Assembly (NCBI RefSeq): GCF_007997305.1
Contig: NZ_VORZ01000001.1
Coordinates: forward strand, 992,001 to 1,056,000
Length of the DNA: 64,000 bases
From: Psychrobacter frigidicola
Lineage (GTDB): Bacteria > Pseudomonadota > Gammaproteobacteria > Pseudomonadales > Moraxellaceae
Direction of reading: 5' to 3'
Within the stretch, counting starts at the first letter, position 1. Each line of letters begins with the position of its first letter. The notes under the pieces were generated by a model that saw only the letters and a program-made list of their open reading frames with translations, was not told the DNA's origin and searched no databases. Of this stretch, positions 1 to 9,018 are shown one piece after another. The position numbers were made by a program, and so were the translations under genes.

Positions 1-662
1 GGACCACCGGGAACTTTGGCTAAAACCAGATGAACAATATTGTCTGATAGTTCATGATCGCCACCGGATATATATATTTTGCTGCCTTTAACGCGGTAAG
101 AGCCGTCCGCTTGTTTTACGGCAGTGGTTCTAATATCGGCAAGCGACGAGCCAGCATGCGGCTCCGTTAATGCCATGGTTCCGGTAAATTCTCCGGTTAA
201 CATACGCGGCATAAAGGCATTTTTAATATCATTGCTAGCAAAATGTGCAAGTACATTAATCGCGGCAGTAGTCAAAAACGGATAAGCAGTCGTTGCAGGA
301 TTGGCGGCCATAAAATAGCCTGTCACCGCTGTCATCAAGGTTTCAGGTAATTGCATTCCACCGTCATCGAAACTATAACGACCAGCTATAAAGCCTGAGT
401 CTCTAAAGGCATCAAAAGCGACTTTGACATCCTCAATCATGCTGACCTTTTTACCATCAAACTGTGGCTCATTTTTATCGGCGACGTGGTTGTGTGGCAA
501 AAATAAGTCAGTGGCTATCTTATTCGCCGTATCTAATACGGCATCAAAAGTGCCGCGATTGTGTTCTGCAAACTTAGAACTCTCACAAAGACTTTCAGCG
601 TCCAGCACATCATATAATTGGAAAGGGAGTTCAAAATCATTAATAAGGGTATCTGCTGCCAT
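1..662 (-). CDS. Acyl-CoA dehydrogenase (5' part; runs off the window)
   Basis: FAD-dependent enzyme introducing the alpha-beta double bond into an acyl-CoA. About 220 N-terminal residues are visible, starting MAADTLINDFELP; the C-terminal half, including the usual catalytic Glu region, lies outside the window. The diagnostic segment is ALTEPHAGSSLADIRT (FAD/substrate loop) followed by KIYISGGDHEL, which resembles the large DmdC/FadE5-type subgroup more than short-chain enzymes. The start is the ATG at 662, preceded by a GAGAA-type ribosome site. It may work with the MaoC/FabG/thiolase genes at 19-24 kb, but they are not adjacent and that link is inference. The substrate cannot be read from the sequence. 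Confidence 0.88.
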   Translation of the reverse strand, partial: MAADTLINDFELPFQLYDVLDAESLCESSKFAEHNRGTFDAVLDTANKIATDLFLPHNHVADKNEPQFDGKKVSMIEDVKVAFDAFRDSGFIAGRYSFDDGGMQLPETLMTAVTGYFMAANPATTAYPFLTTAAINVLAHFASNDIKNAFMPRMLTGEFTGTMALTEPHAGSSLADIRTTAVKQADGSYRVKGSKIYISGGDHELSDNIVHLVLAKVPGG

Positions 663-775
663 AGTTTTTTCTCATTAAATAATGTGCTTTTTAAATAATA
701 TTCTCGTTAAGAAGTTATGCTCATGGATAGTTTTTTTGAGTTAAGAGCCATAGAATTAAAAATATAGATTAGGTC

Positions 776-1636
776 CTAACGCAATAGAATAACCGGTGAT
801 AGCGTACTGGCAATAATTTCTGTCGTCGTACTACCCAAAAATAACTGTTGCCATTTGGAGCGTCCGTAAGCGCCTATTACCATAAGATCGACAGCATTTT
901 CTGTTTGGAAAGTTAATAAACCATTAACGGCATCGGCCTCAGGTAAATGATGCGCCTCGACCATAAAGCCTGCGGCCATTAACTCTGCAACAGCTGCTGC
1001 TAAGCTATTCTTGGAGGCACTGTCATGACTGCCTATCATCACAATGTATCCTTGCAGACCTTTTAATAGCTTACTTCTAGCCACTAACTTCGTGGCTTTG
1101 ATCGAGGTTTTACTGGCATCAAAGGCGATCATATACGAGCTGGGTGTTTCAAAAGGCTCTGAGCAAATCAGAATAGGAATGCTGGATGCACGTGCAACCG
1201 TTTCGATTTGGCTACCGATATTAATGCGGCTGTGTTTATGGTCTTCTCCACGCCGACCCATAACAATAGCCCGATTCTCTAAGGCAAAGAATTCAATAGC
1301 AGGTAACAGTTTGCCGCGGCGTTGATAAACGTCAACTACCACATCAAAGTTACTATCGATATGGCTTTTTGCATCTTGTACCAATGCATTACTATAACTA
1401 TTCGCAACTTTAGCTCTTTGCTCATCTAATTGTGATAGCTCCTCTAATAGATTCTGGCGACTGTCCATCCCTATCGCCCCTGATAAGTCACGCCTTATCG
1501 ACGCAGGAACATCGATGACATTTAACAATCCAACCGGCAAATCTAATTGGCTGGCATACCACGCTGCATAACTGCAAACAGATTGGGTAACTGCTGAGCC
1601 ATCGATACAAGCTAAAATATGCTGTTGTGTGGTCAT
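776..1636 (-). CDS. Tandem universal stress protein (UspA family)
   Basis: Cytosolic stress protein of 286 residues made of two Usp domains, about 1-145 and 150-286. The second keeps the ATP-binding signature G-x2-G-x9-G-(S/T), seen as GAYGRSKWQQLFLGS near residues 257-271. The first has a degenerate version, GRRGEDHKH, so one domain may bind nucleotide and the other may not. AAGGAT precedes the ATG. Tandem Usp proteins of this size are common in Proteobacteria and are usually induced by starvation or oxidative stress. The gene stands alone, with a long AT-rich spacer on its 5' side. Confidence 0.9.
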   Translation of the reverse strand: MTTQQHILACIDGSAVTQSVCSYAAWYASQLDLPVGLLNVIDVPASIRRDLSGAIGMDSRQNLLEELSQLDEQRAKVANSYSNALVQDAKSHIDSNFDVVVDVYQRRGKLLPAIEFFALENRAIVMGRRGEDHKHSRINIGSQIETVARASSIPILICSEPFETPSSYMIAFDASKTSIKATKLVARSKLLKGLQGYIVMIGSHDSASKNSLAAAVAELMAAGFMVEAHHLPEADAVNGLLTFQTENAVDLMVIGAYGRSKWQQLFLGSTTTEIIASTLSPVILLR

Positions 1637-2055
1637 GGTTCATCCTTAATTTATTAATTCCTAAGAATATAGATATGTTAATGAGCCTGTAAAACATGGT
1701 CTGTTGTAAACTCTATATCAGTACCGATTAAAAGCTCATCCGCTACATACTAGATTGCCACGACCACAGCAACATTGATACTCATTAGCTTATGATTCTA
1801 TAAAGATTTACTCTTTAACACTCAATAAAAACGCTCAATAAAAACTTTCCATTAATCATGTAAATAACCAGATAATCATAGCGCCAGCTAATGCTGCTAT
1901 TAGAACACGCTTTAATCATTGGTCTTAATAATCTAAGCAGTTTCGATATGTCCTTAGATATGTTGAATATAACGTTGAGTTAACAGTCAATCTGTTTTAT
2001 GCTTTTAAACAGTTTGATTGATTTTTTATAGAAATAAAATAATAGGAAAAATAAT
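1637..2055. other. AT-rich intergenic region between divergent uspA-like and tyrB-like genes
   Basis: No convincing gene or RNA is visible. This space must hold both divergent promoters. A short imperfect inverted repeat (CTGTTT...AAACAG) lies about 45-65 bases before the aminotransferase start and could be an operator. The 12-mer CTCAATAAAAAC occurs twice in tandem near 1820-1850. Confidence 0.4.
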
Positions 2056-3252
2056 ATGTTCAAACGTATCGACTATTACGCGGGCGATCCTATCTTAGGG
2101 CTGATGGACAAGTTTTTTGCTGATCCTAATCCTAATAAAGTAAACTTAGGCATCGGTATTTATTATGATGAAGTAGGAGAAATGCCGGTACTTGACTGTG
2201 TAAAGGTTGCTGAACAGCGTATTGCAGACCCTATTGCGCCTCGACCTTATCTGCCAATGGCAGGACTGCCCGGACATCGTAAGGCCTGTCAGGATTTATT
2301 ATTTGGTAAAGAAGCTCAAGCCTTACAAGAAAATTGCATTGCTACCATCGCTACCATTGGCGGCTCGGGCGCGTTGAAAGTAGGCGCTGAGTTTATTCAT
2401 GAATGGTTTCCACAGTCCAAGTGCTATGTGAGCGACCCCACATGGAGCAACCATATCGCCATCTTTGCAGGGTGTGATATCGAAGTGGGCAGCTATCCTT
2501 ACTACGACAATGCCACCAGTAGTCTCAAGTTTGATGAAATGATTGACTTCTTTGAAAAGCTAAATAAATATGACGTGGTATTGCTACACCCTTGCTGTCA
2601 CAACCCAACCGGCATGGATCTGACCCAAGCGCAATGGGATACCGTGCTAGACGTTATTAAACAACGTGAACTTATTCCCTTTATGGACATTGCCTATCAA
2701 GGTTTTGGTCAAGATATGGACAGCGACGCTTATGCGATTCGTAAAGCTGTTGATATGAATTTACCCTTGTTCGTTAGCAACTCATTTTCAAAGAACCTAT
2801 CTTTATACGGCGAACGTGTCGGTGGTCTATCCGTGGTTTGCCCGAGCGCAGACGAAGCCGAGCGCGTCTTTGGACAGCTGAACTTTACCGTACGTCGTAT
2901 CTATACCAGCCCCCCATCACATGGCGGCCATGTGGTTGATATCGTCATGAATGATGAACTATTAAACCAGCAATGGGTCAGCGAAGTTTATGGGATGCGA
3001 GATCGTATCAAAACTATGCGCTTAACGCTCAAATCTGTGTTAGAGACCAAGCTTCCTAAGCTTAATTTTGACTATATTACTCGTCAAAACGGTATGTTTA
3101 GCTTTACAGGATTGACGCCTCAGCAAGTCGAGCAACTGCAAAGTGAGTTTGGTGTTTATATGGTATCCAACTCACGCATGTGTGTGGCAGGCTTAAATGA
3201 CAGTAATGTTGATTACGTTGCCAATGCAATGGCTGAAGTTTTAAAAGCCTGA
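2056..3252 (+). CDS. Aromatic/aspartate amino acid aminotransferase (class I, PLP)
   Basis: Transfers amino groups between aromatic amino acids or aspartate and 2-oxoglutarate. The 398-residue length is that of the TyrB/AspC family. Visible elements are HNPTG at 182-186, the Asp-x-x-Tyr pair at 211-214 that contacts the PLP pyridine nitrogen and phenol, and SNSFSKN with the Schiff-base lysine at 246, followed by Arg254. An AGGA ribosome site precedes the ATG. TyrB versus AspC specificity cannot be settled here; the N-terminal wording (MFKRIDYYAGDPILGLMDKF) resembles proteins annotated as aromatic aminotransferases. It is apparently monocistronic. Confidence 0.92.
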   Translation: MFKRIDYYAGDPILGLMDKFFADPNPNKVNLGIGIYYDEVGEMPVLDCVKVAEQRIADPIAPRPYLPMAGLPGHRKACQDLLFGKEAQALQENCIATIATIGGSGALKVGAEFIHEWFPQSKCYVSDPTWSNHIAIFAGCDIEVGSYPYYDNATSSLKFDEMIDFFEKLNKYDVVLLHPCCHNPTGMDLTQAQWDTVLDVIKQRELIPFMDIAYQGFGQDMDSDAYAIRKAVDMNLPLFVSNSFSKNLSLYGERVGGLSVVCPSADEAERVFGQLNFTVRRIYTSPPSHGGHVVDIVMNDELLNQQWVSEVYGMRDRIKTMRLTLKSVLETKLPKLNFDYITRQNGMFSFTGLTPQQVEQLQSEFGVYMVSNSRMCVAGLNDSNVDYVANAMAEVLKA

Positions 3253-3358
3253 TTTTCTATCTAAGAACAATTTTACCTTCTAAATAACTTTTTAATGCAT
3301 GCTCTCAGTTGGTTACTTTCTATTAAGTATATGCTATTAAATATATGAAGACTGCCTA

Positions 3359-4495
3359 ATGAATATTTTAATCGCTCCAGACTCGTTTAAAGAAAGCCTA
3401 GAGGCTATTGAGGTTTGCCATGCTATAAAGTCTGGCTTTAGTCAGGTATTCCCAAACGCTGACTATACGTTATTGCCTATGGCAGATGGGGGTGAGGGTA
3501 CGTCTGCTGTTTTGTCTTATGTGCTTGGCGGACACTGGAAAAAGGTGGCGGTACACGACCCACTCATGCGACCTATTACTGCAAAATACTTGCTGCTACC
3601 AGATGCTACTGCGGTGATTGAAGTTGCTGAGGCCTGCGGTCTACATTTACTGACCGTAGCAGAACGCAATCCTAGCATTACCAGTAGTTACGGCGTTGGC
3701 GAGCTTATCAAAGACGCTGTAAACGAAGGGGCAAAACGCATTATTATAGGTCTTGGCGGTAGTGCGACCAATGATGCCGGTTTTGGCATGCTCATGGCTT
3801 TGGGAGTAGCCTTTTATGACCAACACGGAGAGCCTTTAGCACAAGGCGGTAGTCAACTTGATAAGCTGCAACAGATAGACGGCTCAAATTTCAAGCTAAG
3901 TATTGTAAATGTTACTTTCGAAGTCGCCTGCGATGTGACCAATCCGTTATGCGGATCATTGGGAGCCAGCGCTATTTTCGGCCCGCAAAAGGGCGCGAGT
4001 CCTGAACAAGTTAAGCAGCTAGATAAGTCATTGAGCCTCTTTGCAACGGTATGCCAACGGCATGGTTATGAGAACCACCAAGATATATCGGGGGCAGGCG
4101 CAGCAGGTGGTCTTGGGTTTGCATTAATGACTTTTTGCAATTCAACGTTGCAGTCAGGCTTTGATACGGTTGCCGACGCAGTTAGTCTAGTACAGCATAT
4201 TGCCAATGCTGATCTAGTGATAACGGGGGAAGGTAAACTTGATGCGCAAACGCTAATGGGTAAGGTTGCGGGTGGTATCAGTCAACTTGCTAAAGCCAGT
4301 CAGACGCCTGTTGTCGCCATTTGCGGTAGTGTTGATGGTCTAAAGCCTGACCAAACAACTCAATTTGATGTGGTCGTGCCCAGTATTCAAAAGGTAGATT
4401 CTATCGATAATGTGTTAAAGGAGGCCTACGACAATATTGAAACGACTGCGTTCAATATTGCCGCTGCTATGCATTTAGGATCGCAGTTAAAGTAG
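3359..4495 (+). CDS. Glycerate kinase (GlxK/GarK family)
   Basis: Phosphorylates D-glycerate with ATP, linking glycerate from glyoxylate or serine routes to glycolysis. The 378-residue length and opening MNILIAPDSFKESLEA are typical of the PF02595 family, with PMADGGEGT near residue 41 and GLGGSATNDAGFGML near 136-150. The glycine-rich GAGAAGGLGFAL segment follows in the C-terminal half. The family contains both 2- and 3-kinases and the product position cannot be assigned from sequence alone. It lies 106 bases after the aminotransferase and ends at a strong bidirectional terminator. Confidence 0.92.
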   Translation: MNILIAPDSFKESLEAIEVCHAIKSGFSQVFPNADYTLLPMADGGEGTSAVLSYVLGGHWKKVAVHDPLMRPITAKYLLLPDATAVIEVAEACGLHLLTVAERNPSITSSYGVGELIKDAVNEGAKRIIIGLGGSATNDAGFGMLMALGVAFYDQHGEPLAQGGSQLDKLQQIDGSNFKLSIVNVTFEVACDVTNPLCGSLGASAIFGPQKGASPEQVKQLDKSLSLFATVCQRHGYENHQDISGAGAAGGLGFALMTFCNSTLQSGFDTVADAVSLVQHIANADLVITGEGKLDAQTLMGKVAGGISQLAKASQTPVVAICGSVDGLKPDQTTQFDVVVPSIQKVDSIDNVLKEAYDNIETTAFNIAAAMHLGSQLK

Positions 4496-4540
4496 CAGCC
4501 GCTCAGATTATATAACTTTATTAATATCTAAAGCACCACA

Positions 4541-4577
4541 TAAAAAGGACACGATATTACTTATCGTGTCCTTTTTA
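4541..4577. terminator. Bidirectional intrinsic terminator
   Basis: A perfect 16-bp stem (4541-4556 with 4562-4577) and a 5-base loop carry A-runs on one side and T-runs on the other. It serves the convergent glycerate kinase and DsrE-like genes. Confidence 0.9.
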
Positions 4578-4603
4578 TTACAATCATCTGTCATAACCTA
4601 TTA

Positions 4604-5068
4604 CTAAAAGCTAGCTATTTTAGTTCTTGGATCAACCATCATTTTAGCAATAACAGCTGGGTCAGCTGCTGTAACACCATCAATCAGTGCTGATTGATCA
4701 AGGCCTTTACCAGGCAAGTAAATTGCACAGACTTCAACTTCTGTGTTGGTATTTTCTATAACGTTCTTCATGAGACCTTGGGCGCTCATATTCATAGGGG
4801 GTTGACCCGTCGTTACGCTTTTGGGCGCATCACGTAATGCCATATCACCAGCTGCACCGCAGAGTAAAACGCGAGTTGCCGCCCCTTGCTGGGCCGACTG
4901 CATAGTGAGCACCATTGACATTAGCTGCACTTGCGCATCGTCTGAGGTAACAATTACCAATAAAGGCGATGCGGCTCTTTTTATATGCTGAGTTTCCTGG
5001 GCACTAGCAGAACCTGCGGCAAGGAAAGTGGCAGCCGCAGCAAGGGCAGTGATAAGAATTCGTTTCAT
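4604..5068 (-). CDS. Periplasmic DsrE/DsrF-like protein
   Basis: A 154-residue protein with a clean signal peptide (hydrophobic run, cleavage after AGSASA near residue 23), so an exported product. The mature part shows the DsrE-like fold signatures: an LLVIVTSDDAQ strand, RVLLCGAAGD with Cys70, and EVCAIYLPGKG with Cys114. DsrE proteins bind or shuttle sulfane sulfur through cysteines; exported members are poorly characterised. It is divergent from the peroxiredoxin gene, with a rhodanese further on, suggesting a local thiol/sulfur theme. GGAGA precedes the ATG. The exact reaction is unknown. Confidence 0.75.
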   Translation of the reverse strand: MKRILITALAAAATFLAAGSASAQETQHIKRAASPLLVIVTSDDAQVQLMSMVLTMQSAQQGAATRVLLCGAAGDMALRDAPKSVTTGQPPMNMSAQGLMKNVIENTNTEVEVCAIYLPGKGLDQSALIDGVTAADPAVIAKMMVDPRTKIASF

Positions 5069-5318
5069 AATCTTTCTCCATTTGGTGCAAAGTATCGGCT
5101 ATAGAGTTGGTCTATATGGCGAACAGCCGCTAAAGGGTTTTTTTGATTACCCCGTTTTTAAATCTAGCACTGAAGGTATGTTTGTATAAAAAAATAATAA
5201 TTTAAAAATATATTTTATAAAACATAGTATCATAATTAATTATATTATGTTTTTTAGTATAATAACATGTTATATTGAACCTGTTGTAGCTATTTAACCC
5301 CTTATTAAGGATTAGCAA

Positions 5319-6008
5319 ATGAGAAACCGTCAACGCGCACGCGACAACCAGTCCTGCCAAGATGAGCCAATAACCAACGCCATTCAGTTTCCTCAACTTA
5401 ACCAGCCAGCACCAGACTTTAACGCGCTAACCACCGATGGTATGAAATCATTGGATGATTACAAAGGTAAATGGTTGGTATTATTTTCTCACCCTGCAGA
5501 TTTTACCCCAGTGTGTACTACTGAATTCATAGCATTCGCCAATAAAGCTGAAGATTTCCGTGCCAAGAACTGTGAGTTACTGGGATTATCCATTGATAGT
5601 GTGCATTCCCACATTGCTTGGATGCGCAACATCAAAGAAAACTTTGGTGTAGAAACCACCTTCCCTATCATTGCTGATTTATCTATGCAGGTTGCCAAGG
5701 CTTATGGCATGATTCAGCCTGGAGCCAGTGACACTTCAGCAGTGCGAGCCACATTTATTATTGATTCAGAAGATGTTTTACGAGCGATGGTCTATTATCC
5801 AATAAGTAATGGTCGCTCTGTCGATGAATTCTTACGTCTACTTGATGCCCTACAAACTAGCGATGAAAACAAAGTCGCTACCCCAGAGAACTGGAAAGTA
5901 GGCGAACTGGTCATCGTACCGCCACCACGTACCGCTAAAGAAGCTGAAAGCCGTGTTAACGAAGGCTATGGATATACCGATTGGTACTTTAGTAAAAAAA
6001 CCCTGTAA
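5319..6008 (+). CDS. Peroxiredoxin (AhpC/TSA, Prx6-like) with N-terminal extension
   Basis: Thiol peroxidase reducing hydrogen peroxide and organic peroxides. The peroxidatic motif is ADFTPVCTTEF with Cys66, preceded by SHPADF. The long C-terminal arm (VPPPRTAKEAESRV, then YGYTDWYFSKK) is typical of the 1-Cys Prx6 subgroup. The conserved core begins near residue 22; before it lies a basic leader (MRNRQRARDNQSCQDE) carrying Cys13. AAGGA precedes the ATG with good spacing, so the leader is probably translated. The AT-rich upstream region is shared with the DsrE-like gene and may carry an oxidative-stress promoter, not identified. Confidence 0.9.
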   Translation: MRNRQRARDNQSCQDEPITNAIQFPQLNQPAPDFNALTTDGMKSLDDYKGKWLVLFSHPADFTPVCTTEFIAFANKAEDFRAKNCELLGLSIDSVHSHIAWMRNIKENFGVETTFPIIADLSMQVAKAYGMIQPGASDTSAVRATFIIDSEDVLRAMVYYPISNGRSVDEFLRLLDALQTSDENKVATPENWKVGELVIVPPPRTAKEAESRVNEGYGYTDWYFSKKTL

Positions 6009-6076
6009 TCGATTTTAAGGCCCTCTCGATAATTGATGTCGAGATAAAATAGGCCATTAAAGTAAACAAAGAAACA

Positions 6077-6113
6077 AAATAGCCCCGCTACTGAATAAGT
6101 GACGGGGCTATTT
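6077..6113 (+). terminator. Intrinsic terminator of the peroxiredoxin gene
   Basis: An 11-bp stem (6077-6087 with 6103-6113) with a GCCCCG/CGGGGC core and a T-rich tail lies about 70 bases after the stop codon. Confidence 0.8.
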
Positions 6114-6306
6114 ATTTACTAGATTTACAATAAGCAGGCTATGACTTAAAATAAGGTTGTCTTAAATAAGTAAAGTAGTTAAGAGCAACCTTTAAATGTT
6201 TTACTCTCGTTTTATCAGCATAGTAAAGTCAGTTGATATGATTGTCGTCACAAAGACTGCTAATACTTTAAAAATAGAAGCGCACTTTGATAGTTAAAAT
6301 GAGAGT

Positions 6307-6690
6307 TTAACCAAAATCAACCTTATCATTTGGCATCACTGTTGGCTTACCTGCCTCAACCCAAGCCTCATAACCACCACTAATAGAAACCACATTATTA
6401 TACCCAAGTGCTGCTAAAGACTGAGCAGCCAACGCCCCTCGTCCACTGGTTTTACAATATAATAAGATTGAAGTATCAGCACCATTAACAGCCGGCAGGT
6501 CAGCCACTGTGAATTCCAGCATGCCGCGAGGTACTAATACCGCTCCTTCAAGATGACCCGCAGCATATTCAGCAGGCTCTCGTACATCGATAATAACGTC
6601 CACTTTATGGCAAGCAGCTTCCGCCTGCGTCACTGATACTTCGTTAATTTGTGCTTTTGCAGCAGCAACTAAATCATGCGGAGTTTTCAT
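6307..6690 (-). CDS. Single-domain rhodanese-like sulfurtransferase
   Basis: A cytosolic protein of 127 residues covering one rhodanese domain. Visible are VIIDVREPAEYAAGHLEGA (residues 31-50) and the active-site loop CKTSGR with Cys79, followed by the typical GGYEAWVEAGKP end. Such proteins carry a persulfide on the loop cysteine and pass sulfur to acceptors such as cyanide, thioredoxin or glutathione. GAGGT precedes the ATG. It lies near the peroxiredoxin and DsrE-like genes but in its own transcription unit. The physiological acceptor is not inferable. Confidence 0.9.
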   Translation of the reverse strand: MKTPHDLVAAAKAQINEVSVTQAEAACHKVDVIIDVREPAEYAAGHLEGAVLVPRGMLEFTVADLPAVNGADTSILLYCKTSGRGALAAQSLAALGYNNVVSISGGYEAWVEAGKPTVMPNDKVDFG

Positions 6691-6942
6691 AGTAATACCT
6701 CAAAATATAGCAGGTAGGTAATAACCAGCTAAGTGGTAGCTTCAAGCCTGAATGATTAAAGCTATCTATACAGATAACTCAAAAAGCTAAATATAATCCT
6801 TAAAAAAAGTAAGCTCTACTAAAGTACATTATGCTATTTACCAAAACATGTCCACAAAGACGCGTTTTTTTAATACATATTATCTGTCATTATTCATTAT
6901 AACCAAATGATACTCTCTAACCTGACTATACTATCTACTGAT

Positions 6943-6976
6943 AAAAAAGGACCCAATAATAAATATCGAGTCCTTT
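6943..6976 (-). terminator. Intrinsic terminator downstream of ridA-like gene
   Basis: A 7-bp stem (AAAGGAC/GTCCTTT) read on the minus strand is followed by a run of six T. It sits about 40 bases past the RidA stop codon. Confidence 0.6.
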
Positions 6977-7016
6977 CAGTTTTCATATTCGCTTTATGAT
7001 TTTTAAAACTGACTCG

Positions 7017-7355
7017 CTACTCAGCAGCAATGACCGTGATTTCGACCAACAACTCAGGACGCGCCAAAGCGGATTCGCCGCAAGCACGAGCGGGTGGTTG
7101 TACGCCTTCAAACCACTTGTTCCATACTTCATTCATCGCATCGAAGTTTGCCATACTGCTAATCCAAACGGTAGCGGATAGCATTTTTGATTTATCGCTA
7201 CCGACTTCTGTTAGCAAAGCTTCAACTTTTTCCAGACAAGTCAAAGTCTGCGCTTGGATATCATCTTCCGCATTACCGACTTGACCACTTAGATAAATGG
7301 TCTGATTATGAATGACGATTTTGCTCGCCCGTTCATTACTATGTAGCTTTTTCAT
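7017..7355 (-). CDS. RidA/YjgF-family enamine/imine deaminase
   Basis: Hydrolyses reactive 2-imino and enamine acids released by PLP and flavin enzymes. From the chosen start it has 112 residues. The signatures are the YLSGQVG segment near the N-terminus and PPARACGESALARPELLVEITVIA at the end, which holds the substrate-binding Arg and the acid residue of the family. An ATG three codons upstream (7364) abuts the Shine-Dalgarno, whereas AAGGA is 8 bases from the ATG at 7355, so the latter is preferred. It follows the D-amino-acid dehydrogenase by about 90 bases with no terminator, which suggests co-transcription. It belongs to an Rid subgroup, not necessarily the archetypal RidA. Confidence 0.87.
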   Translation of the reverse strand: MKKLHSNERASKIVIHNQTIYLSGQVGNAEDDIQAQTLTCLEKVEALLTEVGSDKSKMLSATVWISSMANFDAMNEVWNKWFEGVQPPARACGESALARPELLVEITVIAAE

Positions 7356-7448
7356 GATGTTCATCCTTGCATATTTAATGACTATTTTTAACCAATAGTA
7401 CTAATTTAAGTTTTTGAGGCGATATTTTAACATACTTATATTTGTAAC

Positions 7449-8711
7449 TTATGATTTAGAAAAACGCTGGGCATTAAACGGAGCAACATCAACGGTTAAT
7501 GGTTTATCGTGAATCAATTCTTCAACCAAACGTCCGGTAATCGGCCCCAAGGTAAAGCCTTGATGACTGTGACCAAAGGCAAACCATAAATGATCATGCT
7601 TGCCAGCAGGCCCAATCACAGGCTTCATATCTGGCATACATGGACGTGAGCCTGCCCACGCCTCAGACTCTACGGCGTCCTCTAATGGTAAGATCTTTTT
7701 AGCCAATTTTAATACGGTTTTTAGCTGACCGAAGTTCTTTGGCGCATCCATGGTGGTCATCTCAGCACCGGTAGTAATGCGAATACCTTGCTGCATAGGT
7801 CCCATAACAAAGCCTTTATCCATATCAAACATGCTGTGCTTGATGGTGTTTTTACCCGTGATTTTAAAGTGCTGATGATAGCCACGCATCGGAAACAGAG
7901 GCAAGTTATATCCTAACGGTTTAATCAATTCATTAGACCAAGGCCCAGCAGCTATAACCAAATCATCACTATAATAAGTTTCACTATCAGTGACTACTTT
8001 CCAGCCCTTGCCCTCACCACTGTCATCAGGTGTTATTTCTTTAACGTCACTTTCCTTTATCTCACCACCCATCTCTTGAAAATTCTTGGCGTACGCTTTT
8101 ACAAGGGAGCTTGGATTAGAGACTTGCCATGAGTTTAGCCAGTGAATCGCACCGACAAAACCATCAAAATTAGCATTAGGCTCCATCGCTTTCAACGCTT
8201 CAATAGTCAACACGTTATGTTCAACGCCTTGATCACGGTCACTGATAGCGGCTGCCATAGCGGCTTTCAGCGTCTCTTCAGAGCGATGTAGTTGGAGCCA
8301 GCCATCACGTCGAATCAATTCATCAGCGCCGGATGCAGTAATCATCGTCTGATGCTCACTGGTACAATGCTCAATCAGCGTCTGCCACTCACCTTCTATT
8401 TTCTTAACAGATGCTGGCGTAGAATACTTCCAATACTGGAGGAGCGCCTGATGATAACGCAGGATAGCCGGAATGCGATAGCGAATATCAGTCCCACGAT
8501 TGGGCATAACTCTGACCAATTCTGTCAGCTGCCGAGGAAAGGGATGCGTATGAATCGCTTCACGCTGAATCAAACCTGCATTGCCATACGAGGTCTCAAG
8601 TCCCGGCAGCTTTCTGTCTAACAACAGAACTTTGGAGTGGTTCTTTTGTAAATGCCAAGCAGTCGATGTGCCGACCATACCCGCACCAATAACAATAACG
8701 TCGTAGCGCAT
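7449..8711 (-). CDS. D-amino acid dehydrogenase-like FAD oxidoreductase (DadA family)
   Basis: Flavoprotein that oxidises D-amino acids (classically D-alanine) to imino acids and feeds electrons to the respiratory chain. The N-terminal Rossmann motif is GAGMVG at residues 9-14, then LLDRKLPGLETSYGNAG, a close DadA match. The C-terminal half has RPCMPDMKPVIGP and FGHSHQGFTLGP, typical of the DAO superfamily. A longer frame would begin at 8738 without a ribosome site; AAAGGAT stands 6 bases before the ATG at 8711, so I use that start (420 residues). Neighbouring RidA would detoxify the imine product. No dadX or dadR homologue is next to it. Specificity for D-Ala is inferred. Confidence 0.88.
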   Translation of the reverse strand: MRYDVIVIGAGMVGTSTAWHLQKNHSKVLLLDRKLPGLETSYGNAGLIQREAIHTHPFPRQLTELVRVMPNRGTDIRYRIPAILRYHQALLQYWKYSTPASVKKIEGEWQTLIEHCTSEHQTMITASGADELIRRDGWLQLHRSEETLKAAMAAAISDRDQGVEHNVLTIEALKAMEPNANFDGFVGAIHWLNSWQVSNPSSLVKAYAKNFQEMGGEIKESDVKEITPDDSGEGKGWKVVTDSETYYSDDLVIAAGPWSNELIKPLGYNLPLFPMRGYHQHFKITGKNTIKHSMFDMDKGFVMGPMQQGIRITTGAEMTTMDAPKNFGQLKTVLKLAKKILPLEDAVESEAWAGSRPCMPDMKPVIGPAGKHDHLWFAFGHSHQGFTLGPITGRLVEELIHDKPLTVDVAPFNAQRFSKS

Positions 8712-9018
8712 AACATATCCTTTCTGTGAGAGAGACATAGGAACTTAGATATTTTAATAGGTTATGGTAACGCTATTAAGATAAATATAAAACCTCTATC
8801 TAACAGATTCTTTTGTTAAGAGATACTTTTGGTTATCAGTAGGAAGCGCAGACCTTTAAGAATAATTTATAAGCTACCAAAACGACTAAAGTGCCAACGT
8901 ATTCACCGATGGCACTTTAGTCGTTTTAGTGAGAATTTACTTATGGGATATCATTTATACGACAGTTATATAACCCAGCTTCTAGATTGGACAGCTTCGA
9001 TATATATTGCTAACTACA
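8712..9018. other. Intergenic region with hdeD-like terminator and dadA-like promoter
   Basis: This roughly 300-base space holds the hairpin at 8879-8927 and presumably the promoter for the DadA-like gene. No open reading frame with a ribosome site was found. Confidence 0.4.
8879..8927 (-). terminator. Strong hairpin terminator downstream of the HdeD-like gene
   Basis: A perfect 18-bp stem (8879-8896 with 8910-8927) and a 13-base loop end in TTTT on the minus strand, about 90 bases past the HdeD-like stop. The long perfect stem is unusual among the terminators here. Confidence 0.8.
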
